In this document: positions 34,601 to 44,939 of the stretch, in pieces
Position numbering within the stretch: the stretch's first letter is position 1
How the letters are laid out: each line of letters begins with the position of its first letter
Source: Mxb001 sp046046455
Lineage (GTDB): Bacteria > Actinomycetota > Actinomycetes > S36-B12
DNA length: 64,000 nucleotides
Direction: 5' to 3'
Assembly (NCBI GenBank): GCA_046046455.1
Contig: JBJOJS010000054.1
Coordinates: 1 to 64,000 of the forward strand
The notes under the pieces: generated by a model
What the model saw: only the letters and a program-made list of their open reading frames with translations
Database searches by the model: none
What the model was told of the DNA's origin: nothing
Made by a program: the position numbers and the translations under genes

Positions 34601-35521
34601 TCAGCCGAAGCGGCCCGAGATGTAGTCCTCGGTGCGCGGATCGTGCGGGGCGGTGAAGATCCGCCGGGTCGGGCCATACTCCACGAGCCGTCCGTGGCGG
34701 ACGCCGTTGGCATCGACATCCGCGGTGAAGAACGCCGTGCGCTCCGAGACGCGGGCCGCCTGCTGCATGTTGTGCGTCACGATGACGATCGTGTAGTCCT
34801 TCGCCAGCTCCTTCATGAGGTCCTCGATCTTCGCCGTGGCGATGGGATCGAGGGACGCGCAAGGCTCGTCCATGAGGATGACCTCGGGCTTCACGGCGAT
34901 GCAGCGTGCGATGACCAGGCGCTGCTGCTGGCCGCCGGAGAGGGCGTAGGCGCTCTTCTTGAGATCGTCCTTGACCTCGTCCCAGAGTGCGGCCTTGGTG
35001 AGGCACTCCTCGACGAGATCGTCCATGTTGACCTTCATGCCGTTGACCTTGGGGCCGTAGGCGACGTTCTCGTAGATCGACTTGGGGAAGACATTGGGCT
35101 TCTGGAAGACCATGCCGATGCGACGGCGCACCTCGATGGGATCCACCTCGGGCGCGTAGATGTCGAAGCCGTGGTAGGCGAGGAGCCCCTCGACGCGCGC
35201 ACCCGGGATGAGGTCGTTCATCCGATTGAAGCTGCGCAGCAGGGTCGACTTGCCGCAGCCCGACGGCCCGATGAATGCCGTGATCTCATTGCGGCCGATC
35301 TGCATCGTGACGTCGCGCACGGCCTGGAAGTCGCCGTAGTAGACCTGCACGTTGGCGAGGTCGAAGACGATGTTGGACACGGCCTCGGGGATCTCGGCGC
35401 CCTCGAGCACGGCGGAGACGTCCATGCGTCCGGTGTTGGCCAGGTCGCTGGTGGACTGGGGGGCGTCGGGATCGTGGATTTCGCTCATCGTCCTACTCGT
35501 CTGGGTTGTCCTGCTCATCAT
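34601..35521 (-). CDS. pstB: Phosphate ABC transporter ATP-binding protein
   Basis: The 306-residue ATPase has Walker A GPSGCGKST, signature LSGGQQQR and Walker B VILMDEPCASLDP, with PstB-specific MVFQKPNVFPKSIYENVAYG. The first 45 residues are a non-conserved extension, so an inner start (MSEIHDPD) is possible. It powers high-affinity phosphate import with PstC and PstA. The ATG lies 1 bp after the pstA stop codon. Confidence 0.97.
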   Translation of the reverse strand: MMSRTTQTSRTMSEIHDPDAPQSTSDLANTGRMDVSAVLEGAEIPEAVSNIVFDLANVQVYYGDFQAVRDVTMQIGRNEITAFIGPSGCGKSTLLRSFNRMNDLIPGARVEGLLAYHGFDIYAPEVDPIEVRRRIGMVFQKPNVFPKSIYENVAYGPKVNGMKVNMDDLVEECLTKAALWDEVKDDLKKSAYALSGGQQQRLVIARCIAVKPEVILMDEPCASLDPIATAKIEDLMKELAKDYTIVIVTHNMQQAARVSERTAFFTADVDANGVRHGRLVEYGPTRRIFTAPHDPRTEDYISGRFG

Positions 35522-35522
35522 G

Positions 35523-36421
35523 TCACCAGCGCTTCTGGGTTCGGTTGCGGATCAGGATGGCCACGGCGTTCATCGCCAGCAGGATCACCAGGAGGAGGAC
35601 GATCGTGGCGGAGGCGAGGATCTGGAACTCCTCGCGCGACTCCTTGGTCCAGTTGAAGATCTGGATCGGAAGGGTCGTGTAGGCGGAGAAGGGACCCGTG
35701 GGGTTGAAGGAGATGAAGGTGACCGCCCCGAGGAGGAGTAGCGGAGCTGCCTCTCCGATCGCGCGGGAGAGGGCCAGGATGGTGCCCGTGGCCATGCCGG
35801 GGATGGCGGCCGGCATCGTCTGACGCCAGGTCGTCTGCCACAGAGTGGCACCGAGGGCCAGGGAACCGTGGCGGATGTTCTGCGGCACGGCCCGCAGGGC
35901 CTCGCGTGTCGACACGATGATGACGGGAAGCACTAGCAGGGCCAGGGTGAGCCCCGCGGTGATCACGGACTGACCGAGAGAGAGCGCTCGCGCGAAGATC
36001 GCCAGGCCGAGGATGCCGTAGACGATCGAGGGCACCGCGGCGAGATTCTGGATGTTGATCTCGACGAAGCGCGTGAAGCGACTCGTGGGGTTGGCGTATT
36101 CCTCCATGTAGACCGCGCCGAGGAAGCCGACCGGCAGCGCGAAGAGCGCGGTGAAGGCAATGACCCACAGCGTGCCGGTGATGGCGGACTGGGCTCCGGC
36201 CTGCTCGGGCCTGCGCAGGGACGGCATGTTCTCCCACAGGGTGGGGGTGAGCCGCGGCCAGCCCTTGATCGTCACGTAAGTGAGCAGCACGATCAGGAAG
36301 ATGATGCCCACGGCGAGGCACAGGAAGAGGATCCAGCGGAAGGTCTTGTCGACGAGCGGCTGCCCCTTGCCCTCGAGATCGATGGGGGCGGAGGCAGCGG
36401 CTGGGGGGGTGAGCGTCGTGG

Positions 36422-36425
<4 letters not shown>
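35523..36425 (-). CDS. pstA: Phosphate ABC transporter permease PstA
   Basis: The 300-residue integral membrane protein has six helices of the PstA type, with the EAA loop region LRAVPQNIRHGSLALGATLW and AIPGMATGTILALSRAIGEA. A 40-residue soluble N-terminus precedes the first helix. Its GTG start overlaps the pstC stop by 4 bp. It forms the phosphate channel with PstC. Confidence 0.96.
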
Positions 36426-37360
<935 letters not shown>

Positions 37361-37394
37361 GTGGGCAACCTATCCGGGTGGTGACGTCCGCGGA

Positions 37395-38354
37395 TCAGGA
37401 GCCGGTCAGTGCGGCGTAGTCAGACTGGAGCTTGGCCTTCTGCTCCTCGTTGAGAGGAATGAAGAGCGCATCGGCCGCGATCGTGGCGTCGTTGGCGACG
37501 TAGTAGTCGAAGAACGCCTTCACCTCGGGCCGAGCGAGCGCCTGCTTGGACGGGTAGATGAAGAGCGGGCGGGAGAGCGGCGTGTAGCTGCCGTCCTGCG
37601 CGGTCTCGACGCTCGGTGCGACGCAGCCGGCGCCGCTGTCGATCTGTACCGCGGTGAGCTTGTCGGCGTTCTCCTCGTAGTACGTGAAGCCGAAGTAGCC
37701 CAGGCCGCCCTGGGAGCCGCTCACGCCCTGCACCGTGACGTTGTCATCCTCGGTGGGGGTGTAGTCGGTGCGGCTTGCACCCTCCTCGCCGTTGATGGCG
37801 TCGGTGAAGTAGTCGAAGGTGCCCGAGTCGGTGCCCGCGCCGAAGAGCTCCAGCGGGACATCGGGGAAGTCGGCGCGGACCTCGTTCCAGTTCTTGACCG
37901 TGGAATCCGGGCCCCAGATCTTGGCCAACTCCTCGACGGTGAGGCAGGTGGCCCAGGTGTTCTCCTTGTTGACGACCACGGTGAGGGCGTCGACGGCGAC
38001 CTGCAGCCCGGCGTACTGGATCCCGGCTGCCTCGCATGCCGCGGCCTCCTCCTCCTTGATGGAGCGCGAGGCGTCGTTGGCGTCGGTCTCGCCGCGGCAG
38101 AACTTCTCGAAGCCACCGCCGGTGCCCGACGAGCCCACGGTGACCTGGACGCCGGGGTTGGCGGCCATGAAGTCCTCGGCCGCGAGCGCCGTGAGGGGGT
38201 AGACGGTCGAGGAGCCGTCGATGCGGACGGAGCCGCTCAGGTTGGGGTCACCCGAGGCGCTGGAGTCGCTGCTCGAGCCACCGCCGCAGGCGGCGAGCAC
38301 GAGGGCGCTAGAGATGGCGAGTGCCGCGAGGGCGGCGGTGCGGGTGCGAGTCAC
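37395..38354 (-). CDS. pstS: Phosphate-binding lipoprotein PstS
   Basis: The 319-residue lipoprotein has a signal peptide with lipobox VLAACG and the phosphate-binding protein fold: VRIDGSSTVYPLTALAAEDF, VGSSGTGGGFEKFCRGETDA, NDASRSIKEEE, GAGTDSGTFDYF. It captures phosphate outside the membrane for PstCAB. AGGAGG lies 7 nt before the GTG start; the longer open frame upstream runs antisense to other genes and is not used. Two GTTCACC repeats lie upstream, so phosphate-starvation control is expected. Confidence 0.97.
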   Translation of the reverse strand: MTRTRTAALAALAISSALVLAACGGGSSSDSSASGDPNLSGSVRIDGSSTVYPLTALAAEDFMAANPGVQVTVGSSGTGGGFEKFCRGETDANDASRSIKEEEAAACEAAGIQYAGLQVAVDALTVVVNKENTWATCLTVEELAKIWGPDSTVKNWNEVRADFPDVPLELFGAGTDSGTFDYFTDAINGEEGASRTDYTPTEDDNVTVQGVSGSQGGLGYFGFTYYEENADKLTAVQIDSGAGCVAPSVETAQDGSYTPLSRPLFIYPSKQALARPEVKAFFDYYVANDATIAADALFIPLNEEQKAKLQSDYAALTGS

Positions 38355-38428
38355 CCTGGTCCTCCTGTGAGTTGATGACGGGACGCCTCGAAACCTAGGA
38401 AGCCCGGATGACCCGGCAGCGGGGTAAA

Positions 38429-38446
38429 GGTGAACGGAGGGTGAAC
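38429..38446 (-). promoter_or_regulatory. PHO box upstream of pstS
   Basis: On the pstS strand two exact GTTCACC heptamers stand 11 bp apart (38446 down to 38440 and 38435 down to 38429), followed by a weaker TTTACCC. This is the direct-repeat spacing of PhoP/RegX3-type response regulator sites in actinobacteria. RegX3 from this window is the likely binder. Confidence 0.85.
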
Positions 38447-38470
38447 TCAGCAGGGCGGGCCGATGAACCC

Positions 38471-39385
38471 TCAATCCCGGGAGACGGCATGGCGCTCGAC
38501 GGCGAGCACGGTCGGCTCCTCGGCGTCGTCGGGGAAGTGCCGGTGGACGACGAGGAATCCCCCGGGGGAGAGCTTGGGGTCGAGGTCGAAGGAGCCGGTG
38601 ATGCGCAGGCCAGCGATGGTCTCCACCAGGGCGGGGAGGACCGGACGGTGCGTGCACACGACCAGGGGGCGAGGGTCGAGGAGGAGCTCGCGCATACGCC
38701 GCACGGCACGCTTGGGCCGCTCGACGTAGGACTCCTCGCTGAGCGCGGGCTCCAACTCGATGTCGGCGTCGATCGACTTCGCGTAGCGCTTGACGGTCTC
38801 GCGGCAGCGTGTCGCGTCGGATGAGTGCACGCGCTCGATGCCGTATGCGGCGAGCATGGGGACGAGGGCCTTGGCCTGCGACCTGCCCTTGCCCGACAGT
38901 GGCCGCTCGGCGTCGAACTTGCCGTTGAAGTCCGCGCGTTTGAGGGCCTGGGTGTGCCGGAGCAGGATGAGCGGAGTGCTGGGGGGGAGTGCCACGGCAT
39001 CGCGCACGAGGTCCCCGTCGCGCGGGTAGGTGAGGCGCGCGACCGCAGCGTCTGCCGGGAGCCACTCGACCGACTCCACCTCGTCGTCGGGAGCGAAGCC
39101 CTCGTCGGAGCCGACGCGAGCGGACCAGTAGTCGACGACCTTGGGCGCTCCCAGCGCGATGTACTCCTGACGAGCCAGGGGTGGTCCCAGGACGGGGACG
39201 ATCCCGGTCTCCTCGTCGCACTCGCGGACGGCGGCGACGACGTGGTGCTCGCCGGGATCGAGCTTGCCCTTCGGCAGCGACCAGTCGGCCCGCAGGCCCC
39301 GGCGGATGACCGCGACCTCGGGGCCGGTGGCCCCCTCGCGCACGACGACCACGCCCGCGGCCCGCACGACCTCCGAGTCGGTCAT
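38471..39385 (-). CDS. mutT1: Nudix hydrolase fused to a histidine-phosphatase domain (MutT1-like)
   Basis: The 304-residue protein has an N-terminal Nudix domain with a full Nudix box GKLDPGEHHVVAAVRE and ECDEETGI, and a C-terminal histidine-phosphatase domain. The phosphatase motif reads LLRHTQALKR, so RHG has become RHT; a second His lies in VVCTHRPVL. Mycobacterial MutT1 (Rv2985) has this layout and acts on 8-oxo-GTP and diadenosine polyphosphates. As in mycobacteria, the gene lies close to ppk1. Role by homology is sanitation of oxidised nucleotides. Confidence 0.92.
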   Translation of the reverse strand: MTDSEVVRAAGVVVVREGATGPEVAVIRRGLRADWSLPKGKLDPGEHHVVAAVRECDEETGIVPVLGPPLARQEYIALGAPKVVDYWSARVGSDEGFAPDDEVESVEWLPADAAVARLTYPRDGDLVRDAVALPPSTPLILLRHTQALKRADFNGKFDAERPLSGKGRSQAKALVPMLAAYGIERVHSSDATRCRETVKRYAKSIDADIELEPALSEESYVERPKRAVRRMRELLLDPRPLVVCTHRPVLPALVETIAGLRITGSFDLDPKLSPGGFLVVHRHFPDDAEEPTVLAVERHAVSRD

Positions 39386-39456
39386 AGGGGGCAGTCTGGA
39401 CTACAAAAGTGAACAGGGGGGCGGGAGTGCCGAATCCCCGGTCTGGGAGCTCAGCG

Positions 39457-40962
39457 TCAGGCCACGCCCGCCCGGTGGGCTGCCCGGTGCACGGAGGGCC
39501 ACAGGTCCAGGAAGGAGTCCCGGTCAGCCATCTCGGCGGCCTCCTCGGCCGCGAGCAGCCGGCCGAGGGCGAAGGCCGCCTCAGGATCCGCATCGGCGAC
39601 GAGGGCCCGCAGGGTCGCCTGGGCGACGTGGGCGTCCTGGTGGTGACCGAGCACCTCGGTGACGTCGGCGAGCCGCTCGGCGAGGCGGGCCATGTCGTGG
39701 CCGAGGACGGGGGCAACCGCGTCCGCGGCGTAGCGGGCGCGCTTCGCGGCGATGCGGGCCTCGTGCCAGACCGAGCTGGGCGTAGCCGGCTCCAGGTCGG
39801 CGACCCGGCGGTCGAGTCGGCGGAAGGCCTTGGCCACGAGCGGCGGTAGGACGTCCTCTGCCGGCTCCGCGGCGAGATGGGTGAGCGGGGGGCGGCGTAC
39901 GCCGTCGACGAGCAACTCCAGGAGCCGGACGTAGCGATCGGAGTCGACCACGGCGCGCACCTCGGCCTCGGCCTCGTCCATGCGGCGGCCGAGGCTCGCG
40001 TCGATGACCGCGCGTGCGCGTGGGGCGTCGTCGTCGCCGAGTGCGGCGGCGTCGACGTCGAGGCGCTCGCGCAGGACCTCCGTGTCGCGCGCAGCGCCCA
40101 GGCCCGAGGCCATCCAGCCGAGATCGGAGCGCAGGTCGCGTGCCCACTCCTCGTCGAGCAGGGACTCGAAGACCTTGAGGCCGCTGCGGAGCCGGCGCGC
40201 GCTCACGCGCATCTGGTGCACGGCGTCGGGCAGGTCACGGCGTAGCAGCAGGTCGGCGAGCAGGAGGCGCCGACAGTGCAGCGCGAGGTAGGCGCTCACG
40301 ACGTCGCCGGCCGGGGCATCAGCGGGTGGCCAGGGCAACTCCGCCACGTCCGGCGGCACCGCGGCCCGCGGGCCGAGCGCTGCCCCGGCCTTGCTCATCG
40401 TGCCGGGCACGGCGCCTGCAGCGAGGAGAGCGTCACCCACCTGTCTCAGGAGTGCGTCGTCCGAGGGGTCCGCGAGCGCCTCGGCCTCGATCTCGCGGAA
40501 GCGCGTGGCGATGCGGTCCCCCTCCATCACCGACACCGTGTCGTCGACGACCTCGATGACGGCAGACCCGGATGCATCGAGGAGCAGTCGCGGAGTCCGT
40601 TCCGTCTGCAGCGCGGCGACCGGGCCCAGAGACTCGCTCCGCGAGAAGGCGCGCACCAGGCGCGCGAGCTCGGCCGGGAGGGTGTCGGACAGCGGTGCTC
40701 TCACCTCGTCGCGCACGCCTTCGCCCGCGCCCTGCACCGGCAGCTTGAGGTGCCAGCCCTCATCGGGGCCGCCCTCGCGTCGCCGCAGGGTGATGCCCCA
40801 GCGGAAGAGCCTGAGGTCGGACGTGTCGTAGTAGACGTTGGCCATCACGAAGGTGGGGCGCGTCTCGACTCGCGAGACGCCGGCCACCTCGGCGAGATCC
40901 GGGAGAGCGAAGGCGCCGTTCACCCGGAACTTCAACTCCACCTCGCGGTGGGCCGTCGTCAT
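39457..40962 (-). CDS. CYTH and CHAD domain protein
   Basis: The 501-residue protein has an N-terminal CYTH domain with the ExExK motif in HREVELKFRV, a family of triphosphate-cleaving or triphosphate-binding enzymes. The C-terminal CHAD domain (about 220-500) has conserved His and basic residues (LHCRRLLLADLLLRRD, VHQMRVSARRLRSGLKVFE, RIAAKRARYAADA); CHAD domains bind polyphosphate. It lies 22 bp downstream of ppk1, so it is probably co-expressed and acts on polyphosphate chains or granules. The exact reaction is inferred. Confidence 0.92.
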   Translation of the reverse strand: MTTAHREVELKFRVNGAFALPDLAEVAGVSRVETRPTFVMANVYYDTSDLRLFRWGITLRRREGGPDEGWHLKLPVQGAGEGVRDEVRAPLSDTLPAELARLVRAFSRSESLGPVAALQTERTPRLLLDASGSAVIEVVDDTVSVMEGDRIATRFREIEAEALADPSDDALLRQVGDALLAAGAVPGTMSKAGAALGPRAAVPPDVAELPWPPADAPAGDVVSAYLALHCRRLLLADLLLRRDLPDAVHQMRVSARRLRSGLKVFESLLDEEWARDLRSDLGWMASGLGAARDTEVLRERLDVDAAALGDDDAPRARAVIDASLGRRMDEAEAEVRAVVDSDRYVRLLELLVDGVRRPPLTHLAAEPAEDVLPPLVAKAFRRLDRRVADLEPATPSSVWHEARIAAKRARYAADAVAPVLGHDMARLAERLADVTEVLGHHQDAHVAQATLRALVADADPEAAFALGRLLAAEEAAEMADRDSFLDLWPSVHRAAHRAGVA

Positions 40963-40984
40963 GATGTCGCCGCCGCGTTGACGA

Positions 40985-43138
40985 TCACACGAGTCGGCCG
41001 CGGGTGCGATGCACCTCGATGAGTGTCTCCTGGAGATCGCGCAGCGGTCCGCCTTGGGGGCTGCGGGTGCGCCGCTGCCAGGAGCCATCGGAGCGCAGGT
41101 CCCATGCGGCAGTGCCGGGATCGAAGGCCAGGAGGAAGAGGGCGTTGACCTCGGCGATGTCCTCACGGGACTTCAGGCTCACCAGCGCCTCCACGCGGCG
41201 GTCGAGGTTGCGATGCATGAGGTCGGCGGAGCCGATCCACACCTCGGTGTCGCCGTCGTTGCAGAACTCGTAGGCCCGCGAGTGCTCCAGGAAGCGGCCG
41301 AGGATGCTGATGACCTCGATGTTGTCGCTCAGGCCGGGTACGCCGGGCCGCAGAGCGCAGATACCGCGCACCCAGACCTTCACGGGTACGCCGGCCTGGG
41401 ATGCCCGGTAGAGCGCATCGATGATGCGCTCGTCGACCACGGCGTTGCACTTGAACCGGATGCCTGAGGGGAGTCCGGCCCGGGCATGCTCGATCTCGCG
41501 ATCGATGCGCTCGATGAGGCCATTGCGGATCGAGTGCGGGGCGACCAGCAGCCGGTGGTAGTCGGTATTCATCGAGTAGCCCGATAGCACATTGAAGAGA
41601 TCGGAGACATCCTCGCCGACCTGCCCGTCGCAGGTGAAGAGGCCGAAGTCCTCGTAGAGCCGTGCGGTCTTGGGGTGGTAGTTGCCCGTGCCGAGGTGGC
41701 AGTAGCGCCGCAGTCGATCACCGTCATCGCGCACGACCATGGAGAGCTTGCAGTGCGTCTTGAGTCCGACGAGGCCGTAGACGACGTGGACGCCGGCCTC
41801 CTCGAGCTTCTTGCCCCAGTCGATGTTGTTCTGCTCGTCGAATCGTGCCTTGATCTCGACCAGGGCCAGCACCTGCTTGCCGTTGCGGGCCGCCTCGATG
41901 AGGGCCTTGACGATGGGGGAGTCGCCGCTGGTGCGGTAGAGGGTCTGCTTGATCGCGAGCACGTGCGGGTCGACGGCGGCTTGCTCGAGGAAGAGCTGGA
42001 CCGAGGTCGAGAACGAGTCGTAGGGGTGGTGGACGAGGACGTCCTTCTCACGCACCTCGGCGAAGATGTCGGGCGCGGACGCCGACTCGACCTCGGCGAG
42101 TGCGCGACTTGTGCGGGGCACGAAGCTCGGCTGCTTGAGGTCATCACGGTCGACGGCGTAGAGCGACCAGAGCCCGGTGAGGTCGAGCGGCCCGGGCAGG
42201 CGGAAGACCTCGGGCTCGCTCACGTCGAGTTCGTCCATGAGCAGCTCGAGCACATGCGGGTCGATGGAGCTCTCGACTTCAAGTCGCACGGCGGGGCCGA
42301 AGCGCCGTCGCGAGAGCTCTCGCTCGAGGGCCTTGAGGAGGTTCTCGGCGTCGTCCTCCTCGACCTCCACGTCCTCGTTGCGCGTCACGCGGAAGGTGTG
42401 GTGCTGGAGGATGTCCATGCCCGGGAAGAGCTCATCGAGGTGGGCCGCGATCACGGACTCCAGGGGCACGAAGCGCTGAGCATCGACCTTGACGAAGCGA
42501 GGCAGCGACGGCGGCACCTTGACACGGGCGAAGAGCTCGGTGCCGGTCACGGGATTGCGCACCACCACGGCGAGGTTGAGCGAGAGTCCGCTGATGTAGG
42601 GGAAGGGGTGGCTCGGGTCCACCGCGAGCGGAGTGAGGACGGGGAAGACCCGCTGGTCGAAGAAGATGTCGAGCTCGGTGCGCTCGTCGGCGGTCAAGGA
42701 CGCCCAATCGAGGATCTGTACGCCGTGAGCCGCGAGAGCGGGCCGCACCTGGTCGCGGAAGATCGTCGCCTGCTGCAGCTGCAGGAGGTGGGCGCGACTC
42801 CAGATCGACTCGAGTACCTCGCGGGGCGTCAGTCCGCTGGCCGCGCGTACGGCGATGCCGGTGGCGATGCGCCGCTTGAGCCCCGCGACACGCACCATGA
42901 AGAACTCATCGAGGTTGCTGGCGAAGATCGCGATGAACTTCGCGCGCTCGAGGACCGGCAGATCGGGGTCCTCGGAGAGTTGGAGGACGCGCTCGTTGAA
43001 GGCGAGCCACGAGAGCTCGCGATCGAGGAAGCGATCGGCCGGGAGCGGGCCTGTCTCGGCCTCGACGGCGGCCACGGCGGCGTCGTCCAACTCGACCTCG
43101 GCCTGGGGCAGATGGGCCTGGGGAGCGTCGGTGGACAT
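40985..43138 (-). CDS. ppk1: Polyphosphate kinase 1
   Basis: The 717-residue enzyme builds polyphosphate reversibly from ATP. Domains in order: helical N domain (DRFLDRELSWLAFNERVLQL, FIAIFASNLDEFFMVRVAGL), head domain, and two phospholipase D-like catalytic domains with the catalytic His in GLKTHCKLSMVVRDDGD and LGTGNYHPKTARLYEDFGLF. Length is normal. The first 30 residues are an acidic extension. It lies upstream of the CYTH-CHAD gene on the same strand, near mutT1-like and pst genes. Confidence 0.97.
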   Translation of the reverse strand: MSTDAPQAHLPQAEVELDDAAVAAVEAETGPLPADRFLDRELSWLAFNERVLQLSEDPDLPVLERAKFIAIFASNLDEFFMVRVAGLKRRIATGIAVRAASGLTPREVLESIWSRAHLLQLQQATIFRDQVRPALAAHGVQILDWASLTADERTELDIFFDQRVFPVLTPLAVDPSHPFPYISGLSLNLAVVVRNPVTGTELFARVKVPPSLPRFVKVDAQRFVPLESVIAAHLDELFPGMDILQHHTFRVTRNEDVEVEEDDAENLLKALERELSRRRFGPAVRLEVESSIDPHVLELLMDELDVSEPEVFRLPGPLDLTGLWSLYAVDRDDLKQPSFVPRTSRALAEVESASAPDIFAEVREKDVLVHHPYDSFSTSVQLFLEQAAVDPHVLAIKQTLYRTSGDSPIVKALIEAARNGKQVLALVEIKARFDEQNNIDWGKKLEEAGVHVVYGLVGLKTHCKLSMVVRDDGDRLRRYCHLGTGNYHPKTARLYEDFGLFTCDGQVGEDVSDLFNVLSGYSMNTDYHRLLVAPHSIRNGLIERIDREIEHARAGLPSGIRFKCNAVVDERIIDALYRASQAGVPVKVWVRGICALRPGVPGLSDNIEVISILGRFLEHSRAYEFCNDGDTEVWIGSADLMHRNLDRRVEALVSLKSREDIAEVNALFLLAFDPGTAAWDLRSDGSWQRRTRSPQGGPLRDLQETLIEVHRTRGRLV

Positions 43139-43209
43139 GGCTCCATGGTCCCACAGGCGGATGAGCCCCGGGTTGACCGCGGATGACGCCCGAGGGAGTG
43201 TGGAGCGAA

Positions 43210-44199
43210 TCAGGCGCGTCGATAGAGCACGTCGGTATCCCAGTGGGTGAAGCCGAGGCTGGAGTAGAGCGCGATGGCCGGGGCGTTGGCGGCGTCGACG
43301 TAGAGCATCGCCTGGGTGAGGCCCCGGGCCGCGAGGAGTCGCAGGCCCGCGATGAGCAGGCAGCGCCCGAGGCCCGTGCCCTGGTGCGCGGGATCGATGC
43401 CGATGACGTAGACCTCGCCCAGGGCCTCGTGGCCGTGGCCGTGGGAGTGGTCCACGCCCTCGGAGTGCAGGCGCTCATGGTCGGCGTCGCCGTGGGGATG
43501 GTCGCCGCCATGCACCTTGGTCCAGTGGAACCCGATGATGTCCCCGCGGTCATCGGTGGCGATGAGGAATCCCGACGGATCGAACCACGACTCAGCGGTG
43601 CGTCGATGCAGATCGTCGAGTGACCATCCACCCTGATCGGGGAGATCGGCGAAGGCTGCCGCATTGACCGTGAGCCACGCTTCGTCGTCCATGCCGGGCA
43701 GGAAGGTGCGCAGGTGCACGCCCGACGGCAGAGGTGCATCGGGGAGCGGAGTCATGAGCGAGCGGCGCATCTGCCAGAGCACGCGCGCGCGCGCGAAGCC
43801 GAGTTCCTCCGCGAGCCCGGTGGCCGCGGCGCTCTCGCCGTGCGCCCACAGGCGCATGCCACGCCCCGGTGCATCGCGCTCGCTCACGCGGATGAGCTCG
43901 TCGACCAGCGCGTGGCCGAGGCCGTGGCGTCGCGTCGACGGTGCCACAACGACCTCTGCGCTCGGCCCTTCGACGAGGTCGGTGACGTCGAGGTGGGCGT
44001 ACCCCACGAGTCGACCGTCCGGGCCGTCGGTCCTCGCGAGGAGATGGCGTACGTCGGCATCGCCACCATGGCGCAGGTGCAGCATGACGTGCTCGGAAAG
44101 GGGGGTCATGCCGTCGTATCGGGTGGCGTCGTCCACCAGGTCGAAGACGTCGAGGACCTCAGCTCGCTCGAGGTGGCTGCGGACCTCGATCTCGGTCAT
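43210..44199 (-). CDS. mshD: Mycothiol synthase
   Basis: The 329-residue enzyme acetylates cysteinyl-glucosaminyl-inositol in the last step of mycothiol synthesis. It has two GNAT domains, with acetyl-CoA motifs PSTRRHGLGHALVDEL and PAHQGTGLGRCLLIAG, and a C-terminal YVDAANAPAIALYSSLGF typical of MshD. An unusual insert at about 230-257 carries nine histidines between FHWTKVH and GEVYVIGIDP. Its start overlaps the glnR-like gene stop by 4 bp; the glnR-mshD order matches mycobacteria. Confidence 0.95.
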   Translation of the reverse strand: MTEIEVRSHLERAEVLDVFDLVDDATRYDGMTPLSEHVMLHLRHGGDADVRHLLARTDGPDGRLVGYAHLDVTDLVEGPSAEVVVAPSTRRHGLGHALVDELIRVSERDAPGRGMRLWAHGESAAATGLAEELGFARARVLWQMRRSLMTPLPDAPLPSGVHLRTFLPGMDDEAWLTVNAAAFADLPDQGGWSLDDLHRRTAESWFDPSGFLIATDDRGDIIGFHWTKVHGGDHPHGDADHERLHSEGVDHSHGHGHEALGEVYVIGIDPAHQGTGLGRCLLIAGLRLLAARGLTQAMLYVDAANAPAIALYSSLGFTHWDTDVLYRRA

Positions 44200-44939
44200 C
44201 CCCCGGCCCGGCTCTGGATCTCGACCTGAGCCTCGGCCTCGGTCTCGAGCGTGGAGACGGTGGCCTCATCGGGTCGGGCGGGGACGAAGCGGTAGCCGAC
44301 ATTGCGGACCGTGCCGATGAGCGCCTCGTGCTCGGGGCCGAGCTTGGCCCGCAGTCGGCGCACGTGCACATCGACGGTGCGAGTGCCACCGAAGTAGTCG
44401 TAGCCCCAGACCTCCTGGAGCAGTTGCGCGCGGCTGAAGACCCGACCGGGATGCTGAGCGAGGTAGCGGAGCAGCTCGAACTCCTTGAAGGTCAGGTCGA
44501 GCGTGCGGTTGCGCACGCGCGCAACGTAACCCGCCTCGTCGATCGACAGGTCGCCGCTGCGGATTTCGCCGGGACCATCGTCGGGCTGCACGTCGAGCCG
44601 CGCGACGGCAAGGCGCAGTCGCGCCTCGAGCTCCGCCGGCCCGCAGGTGTCGACCACGAACTCGTCGATGCCCCAGTCGCGCTGGAGTGCCGTGAGACCG
44701 CCCTCGGTGACGATGACGATGAGTGCGTGCTCGATGCCGGTCTGACGGATCAGGCGGGTGAGGCTGCGCACCTGCGGCAGGTCGCGCCGTCCATCGACGA
44801 GGACCGCATCGCACGGCGGCGCGTCCAGGAGCGCCGTCGCCTGTGCCGGGAGGATGCGCACGGCGTGGGGGAGCAGGCTGAGCGCCGGCAGGACCTCCAC
44901 GGAGGGCTCCACCGCCTGGGTGAGCAGCAGCAGGCGCAC
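44196..44939 (-). CDS. glnR: OmpR-type response regulator, GlnR-like
   Basis: The 247-residue protein has a receiver domain (LLLLTQAVEPSVEVLPALSL, Asp about 49 in AVLVDG) lacking some acidic pocket residues, and a winged-helix domain (FKEFELLRYLAQHPGRVFSR, VWGYDYFGGTRTVDVHVRRL). The pattern matches orphan GlnR regulators of nitrogen metabolism, which have no partner kinase. The tail after 225 is acidic and not conserved. TATCCT sits exactly 6 nt before the GTG, which fixes the start. It is divergent from a hydrolase gene across only 19 bp. Confidence 0.9.
   Translation of the reverse strand: MRLLLLTQAVEPSVEVLPALSLLPHAVRILPAQATALLDAPPCDAVLVDGRRDLPQVRSLTRLIRQTGIEHALIVIVTEGGLTALQRDWGIDEFVVDTCGPAELEARLRLAVARLDVQPDDGPGEIRSGDLSIDEAGYVARVRNRTLDLTFKEFELLRYLAQHPGRVFSRAQLLQEVWGYDYFGGTRTVDVHVRRLRAKLGPEHEALIGTVRNVGYRFVPARPDEATVSTLETEAEAQVEIQSRAGG

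Noticed and set aside
38355..39716. N-terminal extension of pstS
   Set aside because: The frame stays open far upstream, but AGGAGG and a lipoprotein signal place the start at 38354, and the extension is antisense to the Nudix gene.
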